64,000 bases of DNA from the NCBI RefSeq assembly GCF_001652275.1, contig NZ_LVZK01000001.1, forward strand, positions 1,612,001-1,676,000. The letters run 5' to 3'. The stretch is from Peptidiphaga gingivicola (lineage in GTDB: Bacteria; Actinomycetota; Actinomycetes; Actinomycetales; Actinomycetaceae). This document shows, piece by piece, positions 35,538-43,723 of this stretch (the first letter of the stretch is position 1; the number at the start of each line of letters is the position of its first letter). Under the pieces are notes generated by a model. It was given only the letters and a program-made list of their open reading frames with translations. It was not told the DNA's origin and made no database searches. A program made the translations under genes and the position numbers.

Positions 35538-36741
35538 CCTTCCCGACGGAGAAGAGGCGCCGAAGGACGGCGCCCTGCCGAACCCGGACGTCTCCGGCGG
35601 GCTGAGCGCGTACGTCCACGTACCGTTTTGCGCTGTCAGATGCGGGTACTGCGATTTCAACACGTACACCAACCTCGACTTCGGGCCGGGGGCTTCGACG
35701 TCGGACTTCCCCGAATCCCTGGTGCGGGAGATCGCCCTGAGCCGCGGCGTCCTTCGGGGCGGTGAGGCCGCTCCGCTTATTGACACCGTGTTTTTCGGCG
35801 GCGGGACGCCCACGATGCTCGCCCCAAAGCAGCTGGGCTCGGTGCTGGCGGCCCTCAACGCCGCTTTCGGCCTGCGCGAGGGGGCGGAGGCCACCACCGA
35901 GGCGAATCCCGAGTCGGTGGATCGCGAGGGCCTTTTTCGGCTTGCCGACGCCGGCTTCACAAGGGTCTCCTTCGGCATGCAGTCGGCCGTCGAATCGGTG
36001 CTTACGACGCTCGACCGGAGGCATACGCCCGGGCAGGTCGGGCGCGCGGTCGGCTGGGCGCGCGAGGCAGGGCTCGATGTGTCCGTCGATCTCATCTACG
36101 GCGCCCCGGGCGAGACGATGGGGCAGTGGCGGCGGTCGATAGAGGCGGCGATCGCGCTTGAGCCGGATCACCTGAGCGCCTACGCGCTGACGGTTGAGCC
36201 GGGAACCAAGATGGGCGCGCAGGCCGCACGAGGCGTCATCCAGCTTCCCGACCCGGACGAGCTAGCGGATAAATACGAGGCCGCAGACGAAGCCTTCGAG
36301 GCGGCCGGATACCGCTGGTATGAGATATCGAATTGGGCCCGCGGCGGGCGCGAATGCCGCCACAATCGGGTGTACTGGGGCGGCGGAAACTGGTGGGGCT
36401 ACGGCCCGGGCGCGCATTCGCACATCAACGGGACGCGCTTTTGGAACGTCAAGCATCCCCTGGCCTACGCCCGGCGGGTCGCCGCGGGGGAGAGCCCGGC
36501 GGCGGCGCGCGAGGTCCTCATGGCGTCCGAGATCGCCGACGAGGCCGTCATGCTCGGCGTCCGCATGCGCGAGGGCATCGAGATCCCCCGGTTCGTCCGA
36601 GCAGAGACGACAGCTGGCCTCGTCGCCGACGGCCTCCTCGACGGCCGGGCCGCCGTCGCGGGCCGCATCGTCCTCACGCTGCGCGGCAGGCTTCTCGCCG
36701 ACGCCGTTACCAGGCGCCTGTGGGAAGACCTGGAGGGTTAG
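35530..36741 (+). CDS. hemW: Radical SAM heme chaperone HemW
   Basis: 403 residues. The iron-sulfur motif C-x3-C-x2-C is CAVRCGYC, followed by FFGGGTPTML. The C-terminal part contains HNRVYW, the HNxxYW heme-binding motif that separates HemW from the coproporphyrinogen oxidase HemN. It should deliver heme to respiratory enzymes rather than make it. The GTG start lies inside the end of trmB. Confidence 0.93.
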   Translation: MADLPDGEEAPKDGALPNPDVSGGLSAYVHVPFCAVRCGYCDFNTYTNLDFGPGASTSDFPESLVREIALSRGVLRGGEAAPLIDTVFFGGGTPTMLAPKQLGSVLAALNAAFGLREGAEATTEANPESVDREGLFRLADAGFTRVSFGMQSAVESVLTTLDRRHTPGQVGRAVGWAREAGLDVSVDLIYGAPGETMGQWRRSIEAAIALEPDHLSAYALTVEPGTKMGAQAARGVIQLPDPDELADKYEAADEAFEAAGYRWYEISNWARGGRECRHNRVYWGGGNWWGYGPGAHSHINGTRFWNVKHPLAYARRVAAGESPAAAREVLMASEIADEAVMLGVRMREGIEIPRFVRAETTAGLVADGLLDGRAAVAGRIVLTLRGRLLADAVTRRLWEDLEG

Positions 36742-36802
36742 CCATCGGCCGCGCCACAGGAGATCGACGAGAAGGCACACCGAGCCTGCAGAAGGCCGCT
36801 TC

Positions 36803-37948
36803 CTAAACCGACACCCCGCGGGAGGCCAGCTCCTTTCGCTTGGCGAGGTACCTCCGGCGTCGACGGAAGACCTCTCCCACCTCGTCTTCGACCCCCTCGA
36901 GGAAAATCTCCCGCCCCTCCGAGGAGCTCATCGTCGCCACGGCGAAGTTGACGGTGGCGACGAGGGCCAAGAGCAAGGCGATGTAGAGGCCGGAATCAGT
37001 GAGGAGATACGTCTCGCCGTCGTAGACGAAGGCGTCGATCGTTTCAGGGCGGAGATCCCATGTCTTGTACATTTCGCTGCTTATCGTGAGAACTGAGACC
37101 GTGGCGAAGAGGGCGGCCGAAACTACGAAAATGAGGGCGAGCTGGAGCAGCTGCCGCACGATGAAGAGGATCGTGAGATTCGAACGCTGAAGCCGGGTGA
37201 GCCGTTCGTCTTCTTCCAGAAGGGCCTTCTGCAGCGAAGCGATGAACCGCGGAGCGCCCACGAGGACCGTCAAAATCGCGATCGCGCCGAGCAGCTGGAG
37301 GAGCAGCTCGATCCGGCGGTAGCTCGAAAACGTGACGAACTGCCAGAACTCCTGGGTGAAGAAGATGAGGAAGCAGAAGAGGAAAATCGCCGCCGTCTGC
37401 CGGAAGACGATGACCAGCTGGTCCCACAGGTCGGACAGAATCTTCAACAGGGCCCAGGCCAGCGTCTGGGCGAGGCCCCATCCGATGACGCCGACGACGA
37501 AGGCGCAGACGCAGACGTTGAAGGCGACGTGCCGAAGCGCCGGGTAGACTCCCACGGCGGAGTTGATTCGCATGAGCGAGGGCACGACGACGAACACCGC
37601 CGCGCTCCACCAGCCGACCCTTGCCGGAGCGGAGAAAAGCGAACGGCCCCCGCGGCGGTTGCCGCCGATCCATACCGCGAGCACGGCGGCCACCGACGCC
37701 ACCAGCACGATCGCCGCCAGCCCCGGCTTCCACGACGTCGCAAGAGAGCGTGTCACCTGGATCGCGAAAAGGATGCCGAGCCAGGGCCAGGCGCGCGTCA
37801 GAACGTCTTCGGTGGCGGAATAGTCTTCGATGAGAGTGGGAAGCCCGCGGCGGCGGAAGTATCGCTCGTCGGCGAGGAGCGAGGCCTCTGCTTGCCCCAA
37901 AGGCTCTGGATCCCGGGCTGAACGGGGGTCGTCTGGAGGCGTTGTCAC
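36803..37948 (-). CDS. Polytopic membrane protein of unknown function
   Basis: About 381 residues with seven or eight transmembrane helices (for example WLGILFAIQVTRSL, GLAAIVLVASVAAVLAVWIG, ALRHVAFNVCVCAFVVGVIGW) and a basic Arg-rich C-terminus (EVFRRRRRYLAKRKEL). The charged segment ALLEEDERLTRLQRSN separates the two membrane halves. I do not recognise the family. The GTG at 37948 was taken as start; a TTG at 37978 is also in frame. It converges on hemW. Confidence 0.65.
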   Translation of the reverse strand: MTTPPDDPRSARDPEPLGQAEASLLADERYFRRRGLPTLIEDYSATEDVLTRAWPWLGILFAIQVTRSLATSWKPGLAAIVLVASVAAVLAVWIGGNRRGGRSLFSAPARVGWWSAAVFVVVPSLMRINSAVGVYPALRHVAFNVCVCAFVVGVIGWGLAQTLAWALLKILSDLWDQLVIVFRQTAAIFLFCFLIFFTQEFWQFVTFSSYRRIELLLQLLGAIAILTVLVGAPRFIASLQKALLEEDERLTRLQRSNLTILFIVRQLLQLALIFVVSAALFATVSVLTISSEMYKTWDLRPETIDAFVYDGETYLLTDSGLYIALLLALVATVNFAVATMSSSEGREIFLEGVEDEVGEVFRRRRRYLAKRKELASRGVSV

Positions 37949-37970
37949 GTCACCATTGTGCCAGGACCCT

Positions 37971-38080
37971 GCTTGCAAGGGCCGCCGGATTTGCGGGCGG
38001 CGATGGCCTGGCCTGCAAGGGCCGCCGGTTTGCGGGCGGCGGCGATGGCATGGCCTGCGAGGACCGCCGGGTTGCGCCGC
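37971..38080. repeat. About 2.7 tandem copies of a ~41-bp hairpin repeat
   Basis: The unit begins CTGCAAGGGCCGCCGG, continues through TTGCGGGCGGC, and ends GATGGCCTGGC or a close variant; copies start near 37971, 38012 and 38054, the last shortened. Each contains GCCGCC...GGGCGGC (GCCGCC...GGCGGC) able to fold into a hairpin. It lies between the stop of the DUF3097 gene and the start of the next gene on the same strand, so it may act as a stacked terminator. Confidence 0.8.
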
Positions 38081-38084
38081 CGAG

Positions 38085-38951
38085 TCACTCCGCCGAGCCC
38101 TCGGTCACGAAGTCGATGAGCTCTTCTATGCGCCCGAGCAGGCTCGGCTCCAAGTCCTTGTACGTCGTCACCTTCTCCAGTATCCGCGCCCAGCCAAGGC
38201 CGACGTCTTCGGCGTCGGCGTGCGGCCATCCCAAACGCTTGAGCGTGCCGACCTTGATGTCCTCCCCGCGGGGAACCTCCGGCCACTCGCGCAGCCCCAG
38301 AACCGACGGACGCACCGCCTGCCACACGTCAACGTACGGGTGGCCGAGGATGAGGACGCCGGGAACCGCGGAAAAGCGCTCGGCGATCCGCTGCTCCTTC
38401 GAGCCTCGCACGAGGTGGTCGACGAGCACCCCGGCCCTCCTCGTCGGCGACGGGGAGAATTCCGCCAGGCGCTCTTCGAGCCGGTCGACTCCCCGAAGCT
38501 CCTCGACGACGACGCCTTCGAGGGCGAGGTCCGCGCCCCAGATTTTGGCGACCAGCTCGGCGTCGTGCTTGCCCTCGACCCAGATGCGCGACTCGCGGGC
38601 CGTGCGCGCCCTGGCGCTGACGTGGAAGGAGCCCGAGGCGGTGCGGGCTCTGCCCGCCGGAGCCTTCGCCTGCGGCCGGACGAGCTCCACGGGGCGCCCG
38701 TCGATCCAGAATCCGCGGCCCAGCGGGAAAGACCGGCGCACGCCCTTGCGCCCTTCGAGCTCGACCTGCCATTGGCCTGCGACCTTGCCCACGCGCACGA
38801 TTTCGCCGACGAAGCCCGTGTCGACGTCCTCGACGACGAGCCCGCGGCGCGCCTCGACCGGCCGCGACTCCGGGTTGTGCGCGAAGTCCCCGCGCCGGTG
38901 GGGATTGGAACTGAGAACGTCGTTGCCGTAGCGGTCGAATGAAGAGCTCAT
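38085..38951 (-). CDS. DUF3097 family protein
   Basis: 288 residues, common in actinobacteria beside hemW and hrcA. An N-terminal barrel-like region (GLVVEDVDTGFVGEIVRVGK) precedes RIWVEGKHDAELVAKIWG, which resembles the first TOPRIM motif (VEGKxDA). Further on are LVDHLVRGSKEQRIAE and LILGHPYVDVWQAV. TOPRIM-like folds act on nucleic acids, but no activity is established for this family. It is divergent from hrcA; the CIRCE element lies just beyond its start. Confidence 0.88.
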   Translation of the reverse strand: MSSSFDRYGNDVLSSNPHRRGDFAHNPESRPVEARRGLVVEDVDTGFVGEIVRVGKVAGQWQVELEGRKGVRRSFPLGRGFWIDGRPVELVRPQAKAPAGRARTASGSFHVSARARTARESRIWVEGKHDAELVAKIWGADLALEGVVVEELRGVDRLEERLAEFSPSPTRRAGVLVDHLVRGSKEQRIAERFSAVPGVLILGHPYVDVWQAVRPSVLGLREWPEVPRGEDIKVGTLKRLGWPHADAEDVGLGWARILEKVTTYKDLEPSLLGRIEELIDFVTEGSAE

Positions 38952-38989
38952 CGCTCAAGGTTATGCCGGCAAACGCCCTCAGCGTAGAA

Positions 38990-39016
38990 TTGGCACTCTC
39001 GCGAGTCGAGTGCTAT
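38990..39016 (+). promoter_or_regulatory. CIRCE operator (HrcA binding site)
   Basis: TTGGCACTC and GAGTGCTAT are separated by 9 nt, matching CIRCE (TTAGCACTC-N9-GAGTGCTAA) with two changes. It lies 51 nt before the hrcA ATG and implies heat-shock autoregulation of hrcA-dnaJ. Confidence 0.93.
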
Positions 39017-39067
39017 ATGCTGTCAAGTGGCCCAGTGAAGGCAGAAGCCGACGGAGAGGAGGCGAGC

Positions 39068-40084
39068 ATGGGCAGCAGCGAACGCCGCGCGAAGGTCCTC
39101 GAGGCCATCGTGCGCGATTACGTGTCCACACGCGAGCCCGTCGGCTCGCGCAGCATCGTCGAACGCTACGACCTCGGCGTCTCGCCGGCGACGATACGCA
39201 ACGACATGGCGGCCTTGGAGGAGGCCGGCCTCATCCATCGGCCCCACACGTCGGCCGGACGTGTGCCGACCGACCAGGGATACCGCCAGTTCGTCGATTC
39301 GCTCCAGTCCATCAAGCCTTTGTCGCCCTCCGAACGCCGGGCGATGCGGAAGCTGCTCGATGGCGCCGTCGATCTCGACGACGTCGTCGAGCGCGCCGTG
39401 CGCGCGTTGGCCCAAGTCACCCGGCAGGTCGCCGTCGTCCAATACCCCTCGCTCCAACGGGTGTCGCTGCGCCACGTCGAGGTCGTCGCCGTCGGCGTCC
39501 GATACGTCATTCTCCTCATCGTGACGGATGCTGGCAGGGTGGAGCAGCGAAGCCTCAGGATGGAAGCCGAGGTTGATGCGGACGACCTCGCCGATCTAGG
39601 CAGGCGTTTCAACGCCCAGTTGGCGGGCCTGCGCCTGGCCGACATCGCTCCGTCCCTGGAGGCGCTCCTGGCCGAGTCGCCGGAACGGCTGCGGCCCGTC
39701 GCCGAAGCCGTGGGCCGCGCCATCCTCGACGCCTTGCGCGCGGACGGCGAGGAGCGCATAGTCATGGCGGGCGCCGCCAACCTCTCGCGGCATTCCTTCG
39801 ACTTCGCCAATTCGATCTCGCCGGTTCTGGATCTGCTTGAAGAGCAGGTCGTCCTTCTGCGCCTCCTCGCCGCCATGCAGGACGGCGTCTCGGTGTCGAT
39901 CGGAGAGGAGAACCGATACGAGGAGCTGGCGGAAGCGTCCGTCGTCTCCTCGACTTACGACGTCGCCGACCAATCGGTGGCGCGCGTGGGGGTCGTGGGC
40001 CCGACGCGCATGGACTACCCCGGAACGATGTCCGCCGTGTACGCCATCTCCCGGTACCTGTCCGACATCCTCAGCAACCGCTAA
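39068..40084 (+). CDS. hrcA: Heat-inducible transcription repressor HrcA
   Basis: 338 residues. The N-terminal winged helix (RRAKVLEAIVRDYVSTREPVGSRSI ... VSPATIRNDMAALEEAGLI) is the standard HrcA domain, followed by the GAF-like and dimerisation regions. It represses CIRCE-controlled chaperone genes. GAGAGGAGG stands 6 nt before the ATG. It is followed by dnaJ after 14 nt. Confidence 0.97.
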   Translation: MGSSERRAKVLEAIVRDYVSTREPVGSRSIVERYDLGVSPATIRNDMAALEEAGLIHRPHTSAGRVPTDQGYRQFVDSLQSIKPLSPSERRAMRKLLDGAVDLDDVVERAVRALAQVTRQVAVVQYPSLQRVSLRHVEVVAVGVRYVILLIVTDAGRVEQRSLRMEAEVDADDLADLGRRFNAQLAGLRLADIAPSLEALLAESPERLRPVAEAVGRAILDALRADGEERIVMAGAANLSRHSFDFANSISPVLDLLEEQVVLLRLLAAMQDGVSVSIGEENRYEELAEASVVSSTYDVADQSVARVGVVGPTRMDYPGTMSAVYAISRYLSDILSNR

Positions 40085-40098
40085 AGAAGTAAGAAAAA

Positions 40099-41214
40099 TT
40101 GGCTGATTACTATCAAATTCTCGGTGTTTCCCGCTCCGCCTCGCAGGAGGAGATCAAGAAGGCCTACCGCAAGCGTGCGCGCAGGCTTCACCCAGACGTC
40201 GCAGGCCCCGAAAAAGTCGACGAGTTCAAGGCGGTCAACGAGGCCTACGACGTCCTTTCCGACGCCGAGTCGAGGAGAATGTACGACCTCGGCGGCACGG
40301 ACGCCCTGCGCGGCGGCGGCTCGGCCGGGGGCTTCGGCGGCTTCGCCGACATTTTCGAGACCTTCTTCGGCGGAATGGCCGGCGCCGCCCGCGGCCCGGC
40401 CTCCAGGGGAAGGCGCGGCCAAGATTCCCTTGTGACCGTGACGCTGTCCCTGCGCGACGTCGTCTTCGGCGTCGAACGAGACATCACGCACACCCTCGCC
40501 GTCGAATGCGAAACCTGCCACGGGACGGCGGCCGCGCCCGGAACCGAGCCCGTCACCTGCTCGGAGTGCGACGGCGCCGGCACGGTGCAAAGGGTCGCGA
40601 ACTCCATCCTCGGCCAAATGGTCACGCAAATGGCGTGTCCGACCTGCCACGGCTTCGGCACCGTCATCCTCACGCCGTGCGCGGACTGCTCTGGCCAGGG
40701 CCGCGTTCGCGGAACGAGCACCGTCCACGTCCAGATTCCGGCGGGCGTCGAGGACGGCATGCGGATTCGCGTCGCCGGGAAAGGCGAGGCGGGCGTCGAA
40801 GGCGGCGGGCCCGGGGACCTGTTCGTCGAGGTGCGTGTGAGCAGGGACAAGGTCTTCCACCGCGACGGCGACGACCTGGTGTGCGAGCTCGAGATCCCCA
40901 TGACCGCGAGCGCGCTGGGCTGCTCGATTGAGATCGAGACATTCGACGGCCCGGTGACGGTGGACGTGCCCGAGGGGACCGACGCCGGCCACACGATCAA
41001 GCTTTCGGGGCTGGGCGTCGGCCGGCTTCAGAGGGAGGGGCGCGGCGACCTCAGGGTGGTCCTCAATGTCAAGACCCCCGCGAAGCTCGACGACGCACAG
41101 CGCAGCCTCCTCGAAAAGCTCGCGCGCATGCGGGGAGAGGAGATGCCCGCGGCTCGCCTCGTCCAGCAGCAGGGCGGATTCTTCTCCAAGCTCCGGGACA
41201 AGCTTCGCTCATGA
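40099..41214 (+). CDS. dnaJ: Chaperone DnaJ
   Basis: 371 residues. J domain 1-65 with HPD at 31-33, a Gly/Phe-rich segment, four CxxCxGxG-type zinc modules (CETCHGTA, CSECDGAG, CPTCHGFG, CADCSGQG), and the C-terminal substrate-binding domain. It stimulates DnaK. The TTG start gives the conserved ADYYQILGVSRSA; only a weak AAGAAGTAAG lies upstream, so translation may depend on hrcA. Its location marks it as the HrcA-controlled copy usual in actinobacteria. Confidence 0.96.
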   Translation: MADYYQILGVSRSASQEEIKKAYRKRARRLHPDVAGPEKVDEFKAVNEAYDVLSDAESRRMYDLGGTDALRGGGSAGGFGGFADIFETFFGGMAGAARGPASRGRRGQDSLVTVTLSLRDVVFGVERDITHTLAVECETCHGTAAAPGTEPVTCSECDGAGTVQRVANSILGQMVTQMACPTCHGFGTVILTPCADCSGQGRVRGTSTVHVQIPAGVEDGMRIRVAGKGEAGVEGGGPGDLFVEVRVSRDKVFHRDGDDLVCELEIPMTASALGCSIEIETFDGPVTVDVPEGTDAGHTIKLSGLGVGRLQREGRGDLRVVLNVKTPAKLDDAQRSLLEKLARMRGEEMPAARLVQQQGGFFSKLRDKLRS

Positions 41215-42074
41215 CCCGTCCGGTCTACCTCGCGCCCGGCGTCGGCGTGCGCTCGGACTCGACTCCAGGCTGCGGGGGGCGGCTGCTGCCCGGACGCGGC
41301 GGCCCGACCTCCGACTCCGCCGATCCGGCAGACTCCCGTAGTCAGCCGCCCGGCGACGGCCGCCCGCTGCCTTGCCGGCCCGGCGATCGGTTTGTCCTGG
41401 CGGGACCGGAAGGCCACCACGCTGCGACGGTCAAAAGGGCAAGCCCGGGGGAGGAGATCGACGTCGTCGACGGGCGCGGCGGCAGGGCCCGGTGCGCCGT
41501 CGTCGGCGTGTCGAAGGGGGAAGTCGAACTGGAGGTGCTCGGATTCGAGCGCGAGCCGGAGCCGTCGCCCCGCATCACGCTCCTCCAAGCCTTGGCCAAG
41601 GGCTCGCGTGACGACCAGGCGGTGGAAACGGCCACCGAGTACGGGGTCTGGCGCATCGTCCCGTGGGCGAGCGCGCGGGCCGTGGCAAATTGGAAAGGCA
41701 AAGAGGAAAAGGCCCGGCGGCGCTGGGAATCGATCGTTTTGGCGGCTTCCAAGCAATCGCGGCGGTCGTGGATTCCCGAGGTCCTGGACGTGTGCACGAC
41801 GCCGCAGGCGCTTCGGCTAGCCTCGGCCGAAGGCGCCGATCTCCTCGTGTGCCACGAGGAAGCCGACATGCCTATCGCGAGGGCGGGGTTGCAGGGCTCG
41901 AAGAACCTGTGGATCGTCGTCGGCCCGGAGGGCGGCCTGACGCAAGAAGAGATCGAGTCCTTCGAGCGGATCGGAGGGCGTACGGTGCTTTTGAGCCCCA
42001 ACGTCCTGCGCTCGTCCAGCGCCGGCCCGTTCGCCGTCGCGGCCCTCTCGGGCATGCGCGGCTCGGCCGGCTAG
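41211..42074 (+). CDS. rsmE: 16S rRNA (uracil1498-N3)-methyltransferase
   Basis: 287 residues of the SPOUT class. Core motifs are LLQALAKGSRDDQAVETATEYGVWRIVP, AASKQSRR, VVGPEGGLTQEEI and LLSPNVLRSSSAGPFAV. It modifies U1498 of 16S rRNA. An extra ~35-residue Gly/Ser/Pro-rich insert follows the first dozen residues. Overlap with dnaJ is ATGA. Confidence 0.93.
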   Translation: MTRPVYLAPGVGVRSDSTPGCGGRLLPGRGGPTSDSADPADSRSQPPGDGRPLPCRPGDRFVLAGPEGHHAATVKRASPGEEIDVVDGRGGRARCAVVGVSKGEVELEVLGFEREPEPSPRITLLQALAKGSRDDQAVETATEYGVWRIVPWASARAVANWKGKEEKARRRWESIVLAASKQSRRSWIPEVLDVCTTPQALRLASAEGADLLVCHEEADMPIARAGLQGSKNLWIVVGPEGGLTQEEIESFERIGGRTVLLSPNVLRSSSAGPFAVAALSGMRGSAG

Positions 42075-42101
42075 AATCGGAACCCGGCTAGAATCGGAGG
42101 C

Positions 42102-43232
42102 ATGGCTACGTCGACGCGAACGATCTCCGTTCCCGCGCACATCTCGATGATCAATCTTCTGGGATACCGGGACGAAGTGCTGCGCGCGCTCGAAACCGGG
42201 CTCGCGCCCGTGACGCTTCACGTCCTCGACCACCAGATCACGTTGGCGGGCGAGGAATCGCGCTTGGATTTCGCCGAGGCGCTCATCGGCGAGTTGGTGG
42301 ACGTGGTCCAGTCGGGCCAGCATCTGACCCTTGACGCGGTCCAACGGGCGATCGCCATTTCGCGCGACGGCGTCATGCGCCCCTCCGACATGCTCACCCA
42401 CGACATCCTGTCGGCGCACGGCAAGACCATCCGCCCCAAAACCCTCGGCCAGAAGGCCTACGTGGACGCCATCGACGAAAACACCGTGACCTTCGGGATC
42501 GGGCCGGCCGGAACCGGAAAGACGTATCTCGCGATGGCCAAGGCCGTGGACGCGCTCAACAAGCGGCGGGTCTCGAAGATCATCCTCACGCGCCCGGCCG
42601 TCGAGGCCGGCGAGTCGCTGGGCTTCCTGCCGGGGTCGCTTACAGACAAGATCGACCCGTACCTGCGCCCCCTGTACGACGCGATGTACGGGATGCTCGA
42701 GCCCGAGTCGATCCCCAAGCTCATGGCCGCCGGAACGGTGGAAGTGGCGCCGCTGGCCTACATGCGCGGCAGGACTCTCGACGACGCGTTCGTCATCCTC
42801 GACGAGGCCCAGAACACGACGCCCGAGCAGATGAAAATGTTCCTCACCCGCCTCGGCTTCGGCTCGACCATGGTTGTCACCGGCGACGTCACCCAGATCG
42901 ACCTTCCCGGGAAAACAGAGTCGGGCCTTCGCCTCGTCAGGCGCATTCTTCGCGACATTCCGGGCATACGCTTTTGCGAGCTCAGCTCCGCCGACGTCGT
43001 CCGCCACAGGCTCGTCAGCGAGATCATCGACGCCTACGCCCGGTGGGACGAGGCCCGCGCGAGCGATCGCGAGGAGCTTGGCGCGGGACGCGGGGAGGGA
43101 CCCGACGCGGATCGCCGCGAAAGGGGCGGCGGCCTGCACGAGGCGCGTTGGGGCTCTCGCGGCGGGGACGGCGAAGGGCTTCGCAACGACGGGCGCCTGC
43201 GCGGAAGGCGCCTCGAAAGGGGAAGTAGATGA
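42102..43232 (+). CDS. phoH: PhoH-family ATPase
   Basis: 376 residues; the Walker A motif is GPAGTGKT (about 130-137) and Walker B VILDEAQN. The last ~55 residues are a charged, Gly/Arg-rich tail not usual for PhoH. The family is associated with RNA metabolism beside ybeY. GGAGG lies 1-2 nt from ATG (close), while TAGAAT lies 7 nt before it; a direct repeat of CGGCTAGAATCGGA spans the rsmE stop. A promoter inside the operon is possible. Confidence 0.93.
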   Translation: MATSTRTISVPAHISMINLLGYRDEVLRALETGLAPVTLHVLDHQITLAGEESRLDFAEALIGELVDVVQSGQHLTLDAVQRAIAISRDGVMRPSDMLTHDILSAHGKTIRPKTLGQKAYVDAIDENTVTFGIGPAGTGKTYLAMAKAVDALNKRRVSKIILTRPAVEAGESLGFLPGSLTDKIDPYLRPLYDAMYGMLEPESIPKLMAAGTVEVAPLAYMRGRTLDDAFVILDEAQNTTPEQMKMFLTRLGFGSTMVVTGDVTQIDLPGKTESGLRLVRRILRDIPGIRFCELSSADVVRHRLVSEIIDAYARWDEARASDREELGAGRGEGPDADRRERGGGLHEARWGSRGGDGEGLRNDGRLRGRRLERGSR

Positions 43233-43723
43233 GCATCGACGTCAACGACGAATCGGGTTTCGCTCCGGGAATCGACCTCAAGGAGGTTTCGGACCTGGCC
43301 AGGTTCGTCCTGGACCGCATGCGCGTGCACCCTGCCGCGGAACTCAACGTCCTCTTCGAAGACGAGGAGTCCATGGCCAGGCTCCACGTCGAATGGATGG
43401 ACCTCGACGGGCCCACGGACGTCCTCTCGTTTCCAATGGACGAGCTTCGGCCCGCGCCGATAGGGGAGGAGCCCCGCGAAGGCGTGCTGGGGGACATCGT
43501 CGTGTGCCCGCAGGTCGCCGCCAGGCAGGCCTACACGGCCGGGCATGCGGTTGCCGAGGAGGTCCTCCTCCTCGTAACCCACGGGATCCTCCACCTTCTG
43601 GGGTACGACCACGCCGAGGAAGACGAGCGACGCGAAATGTTCGACCTCCAGCGGCAACTGCTGCTCACCTTCCTGGCCGGCAGACGAGCCGACCCCGTCG
43701 CGCCCGAACCGACCGAAATATGA
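43229..43723 (+). CDS. ybeY: Endoribonuclease YbeY
   Basis: 164 residues. The zinc motif HGILHLLGYDH (H-x3-H-x5-H) is intact, and the preceding TDVLSFPMDE is the family signature. YbeY matures 16S rRNA 3' ends and takes part in 70S quality control. Start overlaps the phoH stop as ATGA, and its stop overlaps the next gene as ATGA. Confidence 0.95.
   Translation: MSIDVNDESGFAPGIDLKEVSDLARFVLDRMRVHPAAELNVLFEDEESMARLHVEWMDLDGPTDVLSFPMDELRPAPIGEEPREGVLGDIVVCPQVAARQAYTAGHAVAEEVLLLVTHGILHLLGYDHAEEDERREMFDLQRQLLLTFLAGRRADPVAPEPTEI

Noticed and set aside
36320-37096. 258-residue frame overlapping the hemW end and the convergent membrane gene
   Set aside because: It crosses two well-supported genes in other frames and has no recognisable domain.
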